Below are positions 16,474-25,042 of a DNA stretch of 64,000 nucleotides, piece after piece. This DNA comes from DASZTV01 sp035550655. Lineage in GTDB: Bacteria > Actinomycetota > Actinomycetes > JAFAQI01. Numbering within the stretch: position 1 is the stretch's first letter; every line of letters starts with the position of its first letter. The notes beneath the pieces are model-generated. The model did not search any database. It was not told where the DNA came from and saw only the letters and a program-made list of their open reading frames with translations. Both the position numbers and the translations under genes were made by a program. The DNA lies in contig DASZOU010000033.1 of NCBI GenBank assembly GCA_035550655.1, positions 186,001-250,000 on the forward strand, read 5' to 3'.

Positions 16474-17891
16474 CGGTCGGCGAGAACCTTGCCCGGGTTG
16501 AACAGGTGCCGCGGGTCGAGGCTGTTCTTCACGTCGTGCATCAGCGTCTGCGTGACGGGATCGACCTCACGTTGCATCCCTCCGGCCTTGAGGATCCCCA
16601 CCCCGTGCTCCCCGGTGACGGTGCCGCGTCGCGCGATCGCGGCGTCGAGGATCTCCTCGAAGGCAGCCGCCGCCGCTGGTGGCGCCTCGCCGTCACCGGC
16701 CTGGCCGACGATCAGCGGATGCAGGTTGCCGTCCCCTGCATGGGCGATGCTCGCGATCTGCACGCCGTGCCGCTTGCCGATCGCCTCGATCTCGGCGAGC
16801 ATGCCCGGCACCTCCGACCGCGGCACGCACACGTCTTCGGTGAGAACCGGCCCGAGTCGTTCCAGCGCCGGGTAGGCGAGCCGGCGGGCGGCGAACAGCG
16901 CCTCAGCCTCGGTGTCATCCGTCGACTGCTCCGCCCAGACCGCACCGCACTCGGTGAACGCGTTGACGATTGCCTGCGCCTCGGCTGCCCCCGACTCGCC
17001 GGGGGTGTCGACGCGGGCCAGCAGCAGCGCCTCGGCGTCCAGCGAGAGCCCTAGATGCTTCCACTCCTCGACGGCTTCCATGCAGTAGCGGTCGAGCAGC
17101 TCGAGCGCGACTGGCACCAGGCCGCGGCGGGTGATCAGCGCGACCGCCTCACCGGCCTGCACCAGCTGGTCGAAGCTGCCGACGATCGTGCGCGGCACTC
17201 CGCTCACCTGCGGCCGGAGCCGGACGGTCGCCTGGGTGACGATCCCGAGGGTTCCTTCAGAACCGCACATGAGACCGACGAGGTCATAGCCGGCGACGCC
17301 CTTCGTCGTACGGCGACCGAGCCGCGCGATCGTGCCGTAACCGGGCGAGCCGCCGACCACCGCTTCGAGACCGATTGCGTAGTCGCGGGTGACGCCGTAC
17401 TTCAGGCAGCAGAGCCCGCCGGCGTTAGTGGCGATGTTGCCGCCGATGGTCGACCAGGGCGCGCTGGCAGGGTCGGGTGGGTACCAGAGGCCGACGTCCT
17501 TCACAGCCGCCTTGAGGTCGTCGTTGACCACGCCCGGCTCGACCACGGCGACCAGGTTGTCGCGGTCGATCTCGACGATCGCTGTCATCCGCGACAAGTC
17601 GATGACGACGCAGCCGTCGACGGCGTTGGCGCCGCCGGACAGCCCGGTGCCCGCGCCGCGCGCAACGACGGGCACGCCGAGATCCGCACAGCAGGTCACG
17701 ACGGCAGCGACCTCGGTGGCGTTGCGGACGCGCACCGCGGCAGTCGCCCGGCCAACCGGTGCCCAGGCCGCCTGGTCACGCGACAGGCTGTCGAGCACGT
17801 CGGCGTCGACGACGATCCGCTCACCGGGCACGACACGGTCGAGCAGCTCGACGACCTGCGTAGCAGCGACTGCCGGCAACGTGGCGGTCAT
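16470..17891 (-). CDS. FAD-binding oxidase, GlcD/D-lactate dehydrogenase type
   Basis: 473 residues from ATG 17891 (ATGA overlap with the hydrolase gene upstream). The PCMH FAD-binding domain shows VPVVARGAGTGLSGGANAVD and WSTIGGNIATNAGGLCCLKY; the C-terminal FAD oxidase domain ends with HAGDGNLHPLI and TGEHGVGILK, the latter carrying the active-site histidine region, then a DPRHLFNPGKV tail. This family oxidises D-2-hydroxy acids (glycolate, D-lactate, 2-hydroxyglutarate). Its place inside a Liv transport operon suggests that the imported compound is, or is converted to, a 2-hydroxy acid; the exact substrate is not determinable. An iron-sulfur GlcF partner is not encoded nearby. Confidence 0.9.
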   Translation of the reverse strand: MTATLPAVAATQVVELLDRVVPGERIVVDADVLDSLSRDQAAWAPVGRATAAVRVRNATEVAAVVTCCADLGVPVVARGAGTGLSGGANAVDGCVVIDLSRMTAIVEIDRDNLVAVVEPGVVNDDLKAAVKDVGLWYPPDPASAPWSTIGGNIATNAGGLCCLKYGVTRDYAIGLEAVVGGSPGYGTIARLGRRTTKGVAGYDLVGLMCGSEGTLGIVTQATVRLRPQVSGVPRTIVGSFDQLVQAGEAVALITRRGLVPVALELLDRYCMEAVEEWKHLGLSLDAEALLLARVDTPGESGAAEAQAIVNAFTECGAVWAEQSTDDTEAEALFAARRLAYPALERLGPVLTEDVCVPRSEVPGMLAEIEAIGKRHGVQIASIAHAGDGNLHPLIVGQAGDGEAPPAAAAAFEEILDAAIARRGTVTGEHGVGILKAGGMQREVDPVTQTLMHDVKNSLDPRHLFNPGKVLADR

Positions 17892-18775
17892 GACGCGGTC
17901 GCTCGCTCGAGCTCGACCGCGACCTCTTTGGCGCCGGCTGCGGTCATCACAATCCCCGCGTGATCGACGCCGGGGACGAGCCGCGCCCGTAGCTTCGGCA
18001 GCCGCGCGCACCAGGACTCGACGACTGATGCCGGGTACGCCGGCGGCGAGCCGACGCCGACGGACCATTCGGCGTGCAGCAGCGTCACGCGATGACGGAG
18101 CCCCGCCATCCAGTCCGCCACCGGAGCGCCGCCGAAGACATCCGCGGCGTCCTGGCGGACGGCGTCGGGCTCGAGCCGGACCTCGAGCTCTGGCGCCTGA
18201 CCGGCGAGGTCATAGCGCAAGTAGTCGGTGAGCAGCGGGTCGCCGGGGTCGAGCAGCGCTCCGACGCCGGCGAGGAAGGTGCGCCGGTAGTCCTCGACCC
18301 GCGCGAAGGTCCGCTGCGTACGTTCTAGACGATCCGACAGCGGCTCGCCATCCTCGCCGTCCGCCTTGGGCGGCGACGGCGGGAGCGCCATGGGGGCGCC
18401 GCCGTCGACGAGGACGACTTCGCTGACCCGGTCGGGCGCGGCGTTGGCGACCGCCGTTGCGACGAAGCCGCCCATCGACATGCCGGCGAGCACGACCTTC
18501 TCCAGCCGGAGGAAGTCCATCACCGCGAGTACGTCGTCGCGGTGGCGGAGAAGGCCGTACGGGCCGGGGACGTCAACGCTGTTGCCGCGGCCGCGAAGAT
18601 CGGGCGCGATGATCCGGACACCTGGCGCCGCAGCCGCCGTCCACTGCCAGAGGAGATGCGTGCTGCTGATGCCGTGGATCGCGAGCACCGGCATGCCCGC
18701 GCCGGCCCACTCACCGATCATCAACATGCCGGATTTGGTCTTCATCCCGCGGCGCACATAGCGCGAATCCGCCAC
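17888..18775 (-). CDS. Alpha/beta hydrolase of the first Liv operon
   Basis: About 295 residues from GTG 18775, just after the stop of the binding-protein gene. Alpha/beta-hydrolase features: oxyanion region LAIHGISSTHLLWQ, APDLRGRGNS, nucleophile elbow LAGMSMGGFVA (GxSxG), late acid region and histidine VPGVDHAGIV. It is a clear paralogue of the hydrolase at 30425-31312 attached to the second Liv module; shared stretches include DYLRYDL, DLRGRG and VVLVDGG. It may hydrolyse an ester or lactone related to the transported solute. Confidence 0.88.
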   Translation of the reverse strand: MADSRYVRRGMKTKSGMLMIGEWAGAGMPVLAIHGISSTHLLWQWTAAAAPGVRIIAPDLRGRGNSVDVPGPYGLLRHRDDVLAVMDFLRLEKVVLAGMSMGGFVATAVANAAPDRVSEVVLVDGGAPMALPPSPPKADGEDGEPLSDRLERTQRTFARVEDYRRTFLAGVGALLDPGDPLLTDYLRYDLAGQAPELEVRLEPDAVRQDAADVFGGAPVADWMAGLRHRVTLLHAEWSVGVGSPPAYPASVVESWCARLPKLRARLVPGVDHAGIVMTAAGAKEVAVELERATAS

Positions 18776-18780
18776 GACAC

Positions 18781-20385
18781 TCAGCCCCCGAACCGGACGT
18801 TGCGCGTCGAGGTGTAGGCGAAGCAGCCGCACTTGGACTCGAAGGCGAGGTCCCGGGCGGCGCCGGGCAGTGCGAAGTCGTTCGTCTTCAGGCCGCTGGT
18901 GAACGTGATGGCCGGGATGAAGTGCGGGCCGGCGAGCTGCAGTCCCTGCACCATCTGCGGGCCGGTCAACCCGCCGGCGGCGAGAGCGGCCGCCTTGATC
19001 AACCGGAAGGCGTCGCAGTACTCCAGACCGATCGCAAGCGCGAACCGGAGCCCCTTGTAGGACTGCGACTTCTGCTGCTCGGCCAGGCAGCTCTTCTCCG
19101 CCGAGGTGATGTAGCCGGGGTCCTGACCGAAGTCGACGTCGAGGCTCGGGTCCGATCCGATTCCCATCGCGCCGATCAGCACCTTCTTCGACACGTTGGT
19201 GCGCAGCAGCGCAGGAGTGTCGAACGTCGTCATCGCGGACCGCGGGTAGTAGTGCTGGCTGTCCGCCTGCTGCAGGAACTGGCCGTACCCGTTGTCGGTC
19301 GAGAAGACGTGGGTGATGCCGCGGGAGCGGAACTGCAGCACTGCGCTCGACAGGTTGCTCGACGTACCGCTCGAGCTGACCGTGTAGTTGAACTGCGCCG
19401 CTGGCGGGTAGCCGGCGCGCGCGAGCGCACCCGCGAGCAGAGCGGCGGCGCGGGTGCCGGTCGGGTCGTTCTTCGCGATGATGCCGACCTTCACCGGCAC
19501 GTCGCCGGGCGCGCCGGTGGCGGTGTTCCAGCCCGAGAAGTAGCCGTTGGCCTTCAGCCGGGAGACGAGCGTCGGTGCCAAGTCGGTGAAGCTCGGCGAG
19601 ATCACCGACGTCGCGTAGCCGTGCAGCGAGTTGAGAGCAGCCGTGTCGGTCGGGGCGATCGAACCGCTGAGGAGGGGGATCTTCGCCTGCTCGAAGCAGC
19701 TACGGAAGGTCGGGGTGTCGAGCGGCGTCAGCGTGTTCCACACCGCGACGACCGGGCGGTCCTGGGTGAAGTGCGTGCAAGCCTGGGCGCCGTCCTGCTG
19801 CGCATTGACGAGCATCGATGCGGTCGACACGTTGTTCGAGACCATGACGACCTTGCGCCCGAACAAGCCGCCTTCGCGGTTGAGCTCGGCCACCATCGTC
19901 TTGCCGTCTTTCACCTGGTCGCCCGGGTTGGCGTTCTTCAACCCGAGCGCAGTCGCGACCTTGCCGATGTCGTTCACCGTCGTGACGCCGATGTAGACGT
20001 TGTGGGCATCCCAGCCGCGACCGGTCTTCGGGATCGCGTTGTAGCCGGTCGATCCGGAGCCGGCTGCGGCGGAGTGACCCCCCACCGGAAGTGGGTTCGA
20101 GCCGATCGGCTTCGCTCCGCCACCGCCGCCGTTCCCGGTTGGCAGGTTGCCGCCGGTCGCGACGCTGCCCGTCGATGCGCCGGCTCCGGGGTTCGGCAGG
20201 CCGGTGGCGGTGCTCCCGGGCTGACCCGCCGCATCGCCGAGCCCGTCGCTACCGGTCGCTGCACTCCCGCCGAGGACGAGCTTGCGCTCGGACATCGCGA
20301 CGGTGGAGCCGCAACCGGCCAGCAACGCCGTGGCGAGCGCCGCGGCGACCGGAACCGCGAGGCGCTTCCCGCGACGAGCCGTCAC
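18781..20385 (-). CDS. Lipoprotein solute-binding protein, LivK-type
   Basis: 534 residues from GTG 20385 (GTGA overlap with the hydrolase gene upstream). The lipobox ATALLAGCGS places the lipid-attachment cysteine near residue 25. A ~100-residue Gly/Ser/Thr/Pro-rich linker follows, then a type I periplasmic-binding domain (VYIGVTTVNDIGKV, LNREGGLFGRKVVMVSNNV, GTRAAALLAGALARAGYPPA). It should be tethered to the outer face of the membrane and deliver substrate to the fused LivH-M-G permease. The long linker is unusual for a LivK protein. Ligand unknown. Confidence 0.88.
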   Translation of the reverse strand: MTARRGKRLAVPVAAALATALLAGCGSTVAMSERKLVLGGSAATGSDGLGDAAGQPGSTATGLPNPGAGASTGSVATGGNLPTGNGGGGGAKPIGSNPLPVGGHSAAAGSGSTGYNAIPKTGRGWDAHNVYIGVTTVNDIGKVATALGLKNANPGDQVKDGKTMVAELNREGGLFGRKVVMVSNNVSTASMLVNAQQDGAQACTHFTQDRPVVAVWNTLTPLDTPTFRSCFEQAKIPLLSGSIAPTDTAALNSLHGYATSVISPSFTDLAPTLVSRLKANGYFSGWNTATGAPGDVPVKVGIIAKNDPTGTRAAALLAGALARAGYPPAAQFNYTVSSSGTSSNLSSAVLQFRSRGITHVFSTDNGYGQFLQQADSQHYYPRSAMTTFDTPALLRTNVSKKVLIGAMGIGSDPSLDVDFGQDPGYITSAEKSCLAEQQKSQSYKGLRFALAIGLEYCDAFRLIKAAALAAGGLTGPQMVQGLQLAGPHFIPAITFTSGLKTNDFALPGAARDLAFESKCGCFAYTSTRNVRFGG

Positions 20386-21266
20386 GCGCCGGCCAGGCGG
20401 AGTGCGTTGATGACGGCCTCCCGGCCGGTGGCATAGCAGGTCTGCAAGTGACCGCCGGGAACCTCGGTGACGACTGCGGCCGCCGCGTGTGACAACCAGG
20501 CCCTGATCATCGGGGCGAGTGGGTCGCCGGAGCCGTAGACCACGCTGCACGGCACCGTTTGCGCAGCAGGGTCGAATCCCCAGTCACTCACCAACAGCGC
20601 GAACTCCTGGCCACCCATGTTTCCCTGCCGGCGACCTTCGATCGCTGTCGCGCGGATGTCCCGGTAGGTGTCGTCGTCGACGAGCAGGGCCGCGTCGTCC
20701 GGGCAGATCTTGCGCATCGCCTTGACGTACCTGGCCTGGCCGTCCGGGCGTTCGAACCCCTTCTGCTGCTGGCGCTGAATGGCGCTGAGAACGCCCGGCG
20801 TGTGCGTCGCGAGCCAGGCCATGAGCTTCATCCGCGGGTCCATCGCCGCCTTCACGTCGGCCCACGGCCTGACGTTGACAGCGGGGCTTACCGCCACAAC
20901 CGCGGACACCCTGCCGCCGAGCGCCTGCGCGGACGCCCAGGCGTACATGGCGCCGGCGGACAGCCCGCACACCTGCGCCCGCTCGACGGCTTCGGCATCG
21001 AGGACCGGAGCGAGGTCGATGACGCTCCGCAGCAGGTTGCGGTTCGGGATCGGGTCGGTGCGGCCACTACCCGGCCGGTCGATGGAGATGACGTACAGCC
21101 CGGCAGCAGCGGCATCGGCGTGCAGGAAGGCTGCCTCGAGTCGCGAGCCGCCCGCTCCGTGGTAGTACACGACCGGCTTCCCGTTGGGATCGCCGTACGT
21201 CGTCCAGGCGACAGTGCGGCTGCCGACTTCGGTGGTGCGGAGCTCTCCGGTGGTTTCCACGCTCAC
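20382..21266 (-). CDS. Alpha/beta hydrolase, first gene of the Liv operon
   Basis: 294 residues from GTG 21266. It has the oxyanion motif YYHGAGGSRLEA, SIDRPGSGRTDPIP, nucleophile elbow VCGLSAGAMYAWA (GxSxG) and a C-terminal histidine in EVPGGHLQTCYA, as in epoxide hydrolase/haloperoxidase-like alpha/beta hydrolases. It differs clearly from the other hydrolase in this operon (17888-18775), so the pathway may need two hydrolytic steps. It is the promoter-proximal gene; a CACCTKGTGTGGGG motif shared with the regulator gene lies about 60 bp upstream. Confidence 0.86.
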   Translation of the reverse strand: MSVETTGELRTTEVGSRTVAWTTYGDPNGKPVVYYHGAGGSRLEAAFLHADAAAAGLYVISIDRPGSGRTDPIPNRNLLRSVIDLAPVLDAEAVERAQVCGLSAGAMYAWASAQALGGRVSAVVAVSPAVNVRPWADVKAAMDPRMKLMAWLATHTPGVLSAIQRQQQKGFERPDGQARYVKAMRKICPDDAALLVDDDTYRDIRATAIEGRRQGNMGGQEFALLVSDWGFDPAAQTVPCSVVYGSGDPLAPMIRAWLSHAAAAVVTEVPGGHLQTCYATGREAVINALRLAGA

Positions 21267-21310
21267 CGTTGGGACGGTAGGCGCGGGGCGCGCCGTCCGG
21301 TAGGGAGATC

Positions 21311-21347
21311 CCCCACATGCTTGGCCTCACCTTGTGTGGGGAGTCCC
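21311..21347 (-). promoter_or_regulatory. Putative operator upstream of the first Liv operon
   Basis: The region holds CTCACCTTGTGTGGGGAG (21326-21343), which matches the sequence in front of the PucR-type regulator gene (23275-23292) at 15 of 17 core positions. A partly inverted copy, CCCCCACATG (21310-21319), makes a loose dyad. Position in the leader of the operon suggests a regulator-binding site, possibly for the adjacent PucR/CdaR-type protein. Confidence 0.4.
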
Positions 21348-21363
21348 CGACATCCGCCGGCGA

Positions 21364-23262
21364 TCAGATCGTTGGCGCGTCGGCAAGCAGGCGATGCAGG
21401 CGCAGCGCGAGCTGGGTGTCGAGCGCGCGATCACCGGCCCGCCAGCCCTCACCGAGCAGCCGGCTGATCCGCTGCAGGCGCTGGTAGAGCGTGTTCGGAT
21501 GGATACACAGCTCAGTCGCCGCGGCCGCATGCTGGCGGCCGGTCGCGAGGAAGACGTCCGCCGTCTCGACCAGATGCGTACCGCGCGCTTCGTCGTGACG
21601 GATCAACGGCCCGATCGTCCGGTCGACGAACCGCCCGACGTCTTGCCGGCCGGAGCGCGCGAGCAGGAAGCGATACGGACCGAGATCGTCCGGGCCCGCG
21701 CACTCGCCGTCACGGCCCAGCGCCGTGAGCACGGAGACACAAGCCGCCGCGTCGTCGTACGCCTGCTTCAGCGCCGAAGGGCCGGTCGCGGGCCCGGCGA
21801 TGCCGACCGTCGACTTGGGGGCGAGGGTCGCCACCGCCGCGCGAGCGACGTCGAGATCAGGCGCGGGTACGACGGCGACGAGCTGGCCGCCGAGCCGCGC
21901 GGCGAGGCCACCCGTTGCGTGCACATGACGCTCGAGGTCGGCGAGCAGCTGCGGCCCGCGCGCGCCCGGGTCGACGACAGCCACGGCATTGCCGGCCGAC
22001 AGGTCGAGGCCGAGGCTGCGGGCCCGCCGGCTGAAGCCGGGCAGGTCTTCGATCCGCCTCGTCAGCAGCTGCTCGAGAACCTCCGAGCTGGTCCGCCGTT
22101 CCGCGTCGTTGACCGCACGCTCGGACGCGACGACCAGGGCGATCGTGAGGGCGGAGCGTTCGAGCAGCCGGCGCGTGACGTCGTCGAGCCCGCCGGCCGC
22201 GGCCACTTGCAACGCACCGAAATACGAGTCGGCCGACGCCACCGGAACCGTGGTCACTGCTTCTTCGACGACGGTGTGCCGGTGCGACAACGGCCGGAAC
22301 GCCACCGACGGCAGCGCGCCGTCGACGAGCTGCGCTGCCACATCGTCGGCTTCCTTGCCGGCCCGCGCGGCGGCGACGACGCGGTCGGTCTCGTCAGCGA
22401 ACGCGACGACACCGTCAACGACCTCGGAGAGGGCCGCGATGACCTTTTCCACCCCGCCACCCGACAACGCGACATCCATCAGCCGCTCGTGGAGCGTGGC
22501 GGCACGCGACGTTCCTTCCGCCTGCGCGCGCAACGCTTCGTGCGCCCGGCTCTGCTCCTCAAGCTGGTGCGCCGCCTCGATCGCGAGCGCCGCGAAGGAC
22601 GCGAGCGATCCCAGCAAGGAGAGCTCGTTTGCCGACGGCTGCCTGACGTCGCGCTCACCGATCATGAGCACACCGATGATGTCGGCGCGCAGCCGCATCG
22701 GGACGCCGGCGATCGTGCGCAGGTTCTCAACCCGCGCGATCTTGTCCACGTCCTCGACGTGATGCAGGTCCGCGTCGGAGAGGTAGTCGGTGCTGCTCAC
22801 CGGCGATCCGGAGTCGACCACCCGGCCGGCGAGCCCGGCGTGCGCGGGGATGACGACCCCGCGCAAGTGCGGTCCGAGCGAGCCGTCGGTGACCCTGATG
22901 TGCAGCGAGTCGTCGGGCTCGCGCATGGCCAGATACGCCACGTCGACATCGAGCAGTCGGCGGGCCTCGGTGACGATGTCCTGAAGCAGCGCATCGAGGT
23001 TGCGGACCCCCGAGAGCCGGACCGTCAGATCGTGCAGCGCTCCCAACTCGGCCACTCGCTGCCGGTGCTCCCGCAGCTGGCCGTGCAGTCGGATCGCGAG
23101 CCCGGCCGCCTGCTCGACCTCCGCACGCTCGAGGTCGCTGCCCGCGCCCGCGAGGAGCCTCGCGCGGGTGTCCTCGAGGGCGTTGAGGTCGGCGCCCGCG
23201 AGCAGCAGGTCGAGCCAGGCGGCGGCACCGGTCGGCGAAGCGACCTGCTTGGTGCGCGCCAT
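21364..23262 (-). CDS. GAF-containing PucR/CdaR-family transcriptional regulator
   Basis: About 632 residues from ATG 23262, preceded by GAAGGCGGGAG. An N-terminal helical part is followed by a GAF domain (~100-240: LTVRLSGVRNLDALLQDIVT, HAGLAGRVVDSGSP, IGVLMIGERDVRQP), a central PucR GGDEF-like region and a C-terminal PucR helix-turn-helix (TADVFLATGRQHAAAATELC, IHPNTLYQRLQRISRLLGEG). Such proteins activate neighbouring catabolic genes on sensing a small ligand through the GAF domain. It is transcribed just upstream of, and in line with, the first Liv operon and probably controls it. A start further upstream at 23337 is possible but lacks a clear ribosome-binding site. Confidence 0.88.
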   Translation of the reverse strand: MARTKQVASPTGAAAWLDLLLAGADLNALEDTRARLLAGAGSDLERAEVEQAAGLAIRLHGQLREHRQRVAELGALHDLTVRLSGVRNLDALLQDIVTEARRLLDVDVAYLAMREPDDSLHIRVTDGSLGPHLRGVVIPAHAGLAGRVVDSGSPVSSTDYLSDADLHHVEDVDKIARVENLRTIAGVPMRLRADIIGVLMIGERDVRQPSANELSLLGSLASFAALAIEAAHQLEEQSRAHEALRAQAEGTSRAATLHERLMDVALSGGGVEKVIAALSEVVDGVVAFADETDRVVAAARAGKEADDVAAQLVDGALPSVAFRPLSHRHTVVEEAVTTVPVASADSYFGALQVAAAGGLDDVTRRLLERSALTIALVVASERAVNDAERRTSSEVLEQLLTRRIEDLPGFSRRARSLGLDLSAGNAVAVVDPGARGPQLLADLERHVHATGGLAARLGGQLVAVVPAPDLDVARAAVATLAPKSTVGIAGPATGPSALKQAYDDAAACVSVLTALGRDGECAGPDDLGPYRFLLARSGRQDVGRFVDRTIGPLIRHDEARGTHLVETADVFLATGRQHAAAATELCIHPNTLYQRLQRISRLLGEGWRAGDRALDTQLALRLHRLLADAPTI

Positions 23263-23274
23263 CACGCTCCCGCC

Positions 23275-23292
23275 TTCACCTGGTGTGGGGGT
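23275..23292 (-). promoter_or_regulatory. Second copy of the CACCTKGTGTGGGG motif, upstream of the regulator gene
   Basis: TTCACCTGGTGTGGGGGT lies 13-30 bp before the regulator start and matches the motif at 21326-21343. It may be an autoregulatory site, although part of the match (AGGTGAAGG on the coding strand) abuts the ribosome-binding region and could be coincidental. Confidence 0.35.
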
Positions 23293-23377
23293 GGAGGTCC
23301 ACGACGTTAGATCGGCGGGTCTGTGGAGGCAATCCATGTACCTCCTGGCGTGATGAGCCGATCAGAATGGCCTCACC

Positions 23378-24367
23378 ATGCATGCCGCCGTCATCGAGGC
23401 ACCGGGCTCGGTCGTCGTCCGCGAGGTCCCCGAGCCGTTCCCGGCTCCGGGTGAGGTCCTGATCGCGGTCGCCGGGTGCGGCATCTGCGGCACCGACCTG
23501 CACCTGGTCGAAGGCGCGCTGCCCGACATCGCCTACCCGCTCACGCCGGGACACGAGTTCTACGGCCGGGTCGTCGAGTCGAGCACCGACCACGGCCCGG
23601 ACATCGGCACGTGGGTGGCGGTCGACCCGAACCTGCCGTGTGGCACCTGCGGCCCGTGTCGCGCCGAGCGGTCGAACCTCTGCGAGAACTACGCAGCGAT
23701 CGGCGTGACGCGTGCCGGCGCCTGCGCCGAGTACGTCGCCGCGCCGGCGTCGGCCTGCGCGGTGCTGCCGGAGGACTTCCCGCTGGAGGTCGCGGCTCTC
23801 GTCGAGCCGATGTCGTGCGTGATCCACGGTCTCGACCGCATGGGCCCGCAGCGGCGCGACGGCCATTGGCTGGTCTACGGCGCGGGCACCGTCGGGCTGC
23901 TCATGGCGAACGCTGCGCAATCGCGCACCGATGCACCGGTGTGCGTCGTCGAGACGAACGCGGAGCGACGGGAGCGCGCCGCGGGGTTCGGCTTCTGCAC
24001 CGCCGCGTCGGCAGCCGAGCTCGACGCCCCCGGTTGGGACACGGTCATCGACTGCACCGGATCCACCACCGCGATCGCCGACGCCCTCGACCGCGTCGCG
24101 ACCGGCGGCACCCTGCTGCTGTTCGGCGTCGCGCCTCCGGGCGCGACCGTTCCCCTCGCGCCGTACGACGTGTACCGCCGCGAGATCACGATTGTCGGCA
24201 GCATGGCCGTGCACAACTCCTTCGACCGGGCCGTTGCGGAGCTCGCAGCGAAGCCGGAGTTCGCCGCCGGACTGGTCACCCACCGCTTCGGGCTCACCGA
24301 GTACGCCGCCGCGCTGGACACCTTCCGCTCCGGCGACTCAGGGAAGGTTGAGATCGTCACCGTCTGA
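23378..24367 (+). CDS. Zinc-dependent medium-chain dehydrogenase (polyol/sorbitol dehydrogenase-like)
   Basis: 329 residues. Catalytic zinc ligands are in GCGICGTDLH and TPGHEFYGRVVE; the structural zinc lobe is CGTCGPCRAERSNLCENY with four cysteines. The NAD(P) Rossmann motif is VYGAGTVGLLMANAA. It should oxidise a secondary alcohol or polyol. Its stop is TGATGA, and the same junction is repeated before the sugar kinase at 25043. This implies that the two genes were once directly coupled and have been split by the chagasin-like gene. A polyol-to-ketose-to-ketose-phosphate route with the kinase is plausible. Confidence 0.9.
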   Translation: MHAAVIEAPGSVVVREVPEPFPAPGEVLIAVAGCGICGTDLHLVEGALPDIAYPLTPGHEFYGRVVESSTDHGPDIGTWVAVDPNLPCGTCGPCRAERSNLCENYAAIGVTRAGACAEYVAAPASACAVLPEDFPLEVAALVEPMSCVIHGLDRMGPQRRDGHWLVYGAGTVGLLMANAAQSRTDAPVCVVETNAERRERAAGFGFCTAASAAELDAPGWDTVIDCTGSTTAIADALDRVATGGTLLLFGVAPPGATVPLAPYDVYRREITIVGSMAVHNSFDRAVAELAAKPEFAAGLVTHRFGLTEYAAALDTFRSGDSGKVEIVTV

Positions 24368-24390
24368 TGACGATCGGGGTGCGCGGCGTC
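24368..24390 (+). pseudogene. Remnant of a kinase gene start after the dehydrogenase
   Basis: Right after the dehydrogenase stop the sequence ATGACGATCGGGGTGC repeats the first codons (MTIGV) of the PfkB kinase at 25043, then diverges after about 22 bases. It is the left scar of a duplication that separates dehydrogenase and kinase. From here to 24494 no gene is evident. Confidence 0.75.
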
Positions 24391-24494
24391 GGGGAGCGGG
24401 AACACCAACTGGTTCGAGCCGTTCAGGTGCCTTGCCAACTGATCCTGCGGCCCTCTACGGTCGGTGGCTCACCCAAGCTGCCCAGGGGGCCCCA

Positions 24495-24923
24495 GTGAAA
24501 CCCGCGTCGCCCGCTCGCATCCTGATTGCTGCCTCCGCCGCTGCCGCGATCGTCGCCGGGCCGCTTGCCGGCACCGCACTCGCCGGCTTCAACGGCCCGG
24601 TCTACACCAAGGCCGACAGCGGGCACACCGAACAGATCACCAAGGGCACGACGTTCAAGATCCGCCTGAAGAACTGCGCCGACTGTGGCGACGCGTGGTC
24701 GTTCAAGACCAAGTTCGACTCGCGCTACGTGAAGTTGATCGGCAAGACTAAGAAGTCTTCGGCCACTCCGCCCGCGGTTGGCGGGATCGACACCGACACC
24801 TGGACCTACAAGGTCGTCGGCAAGGGCACGACCACCGTGAAGATGGTCCAGAAGGGCCCGTCGCAGAAGGTGATCAAGCGCTACACGCTGACGATCAAGT
24901 CCAACCACCTCACGGTCCAGTAG
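24495..24923 (+). CDS. Secreted chagasin-like (inhibitor I42 type) protein
   Basis: 142 residues from GTG 24495. Signal peptide: KPASPARILIAASAAAAIVA with AGTALAG cleavage. The mature ~110 residues form a small beta domain. The segments NCADCGDAWSFKTKF and GIDTDTWTYKVVGKGTTTVK resemble the L2/L4 loops and core of chagasin-like cysteine protease inhibitors, and the final strands KRYTLTIKSN fit too. The canonical NPTTGY loop is not conserved (CADCGDAW instead), so inhibition is uncertain. The gene sits between duplicated pieces of the dehydrogenase and the kinase genes, so it looks like a later arrival at this site. Confidence 0.68.
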   Translation: MKPASPARILIAASAAAAIVAGPLAGTALAGFNGPVYTKADSGHTEQITKGTTFKIRLKNCADCGDAWSFKTKFDSRYVKLIGKTKKSSATPPAVGGIDTDTWTYKVVGKGTTTVKMVQKGPSQKVIKRYTLTIKSNHLTVQ

Positions 24924-24956
24924 TCCAGCACTGCGGGCGTAGCGATCGGCTGCACT

Positions 24957-25042
24957 TCGGCGTCGCGCCACCGGGCGCGACCGTTGCCCTCGCGCCCTTG
25001 CGCTCGGCTGACTTCAGGGAAAGTTGAGATAGTCACCGTCTG
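24957..25042 (+). pseudogene. Remnant of the dehydrogenase 3' end
   Basis: 24957-24998 nearly repeats 24120-24161 of the dehydrogenase gene (encoding FGVAPPGATVxLAP), and 25001-25042 nearly repeats its last codons (SGKVEIVTV then stop, with a few changes). About 160 bp between them is deleted. The stop again forms TGATGA with the kinase start. This is a decayed second copy of the dehydrogenase tail. Confidence 0.82.

Noticed and set aside
24368..24494. A promoter or small gene between the dehydrogenase and the chagasin-like gene
   Set aside because: Beyond the kinase-start remnant nothing convincing was seen; no clear -35/-10 pair.
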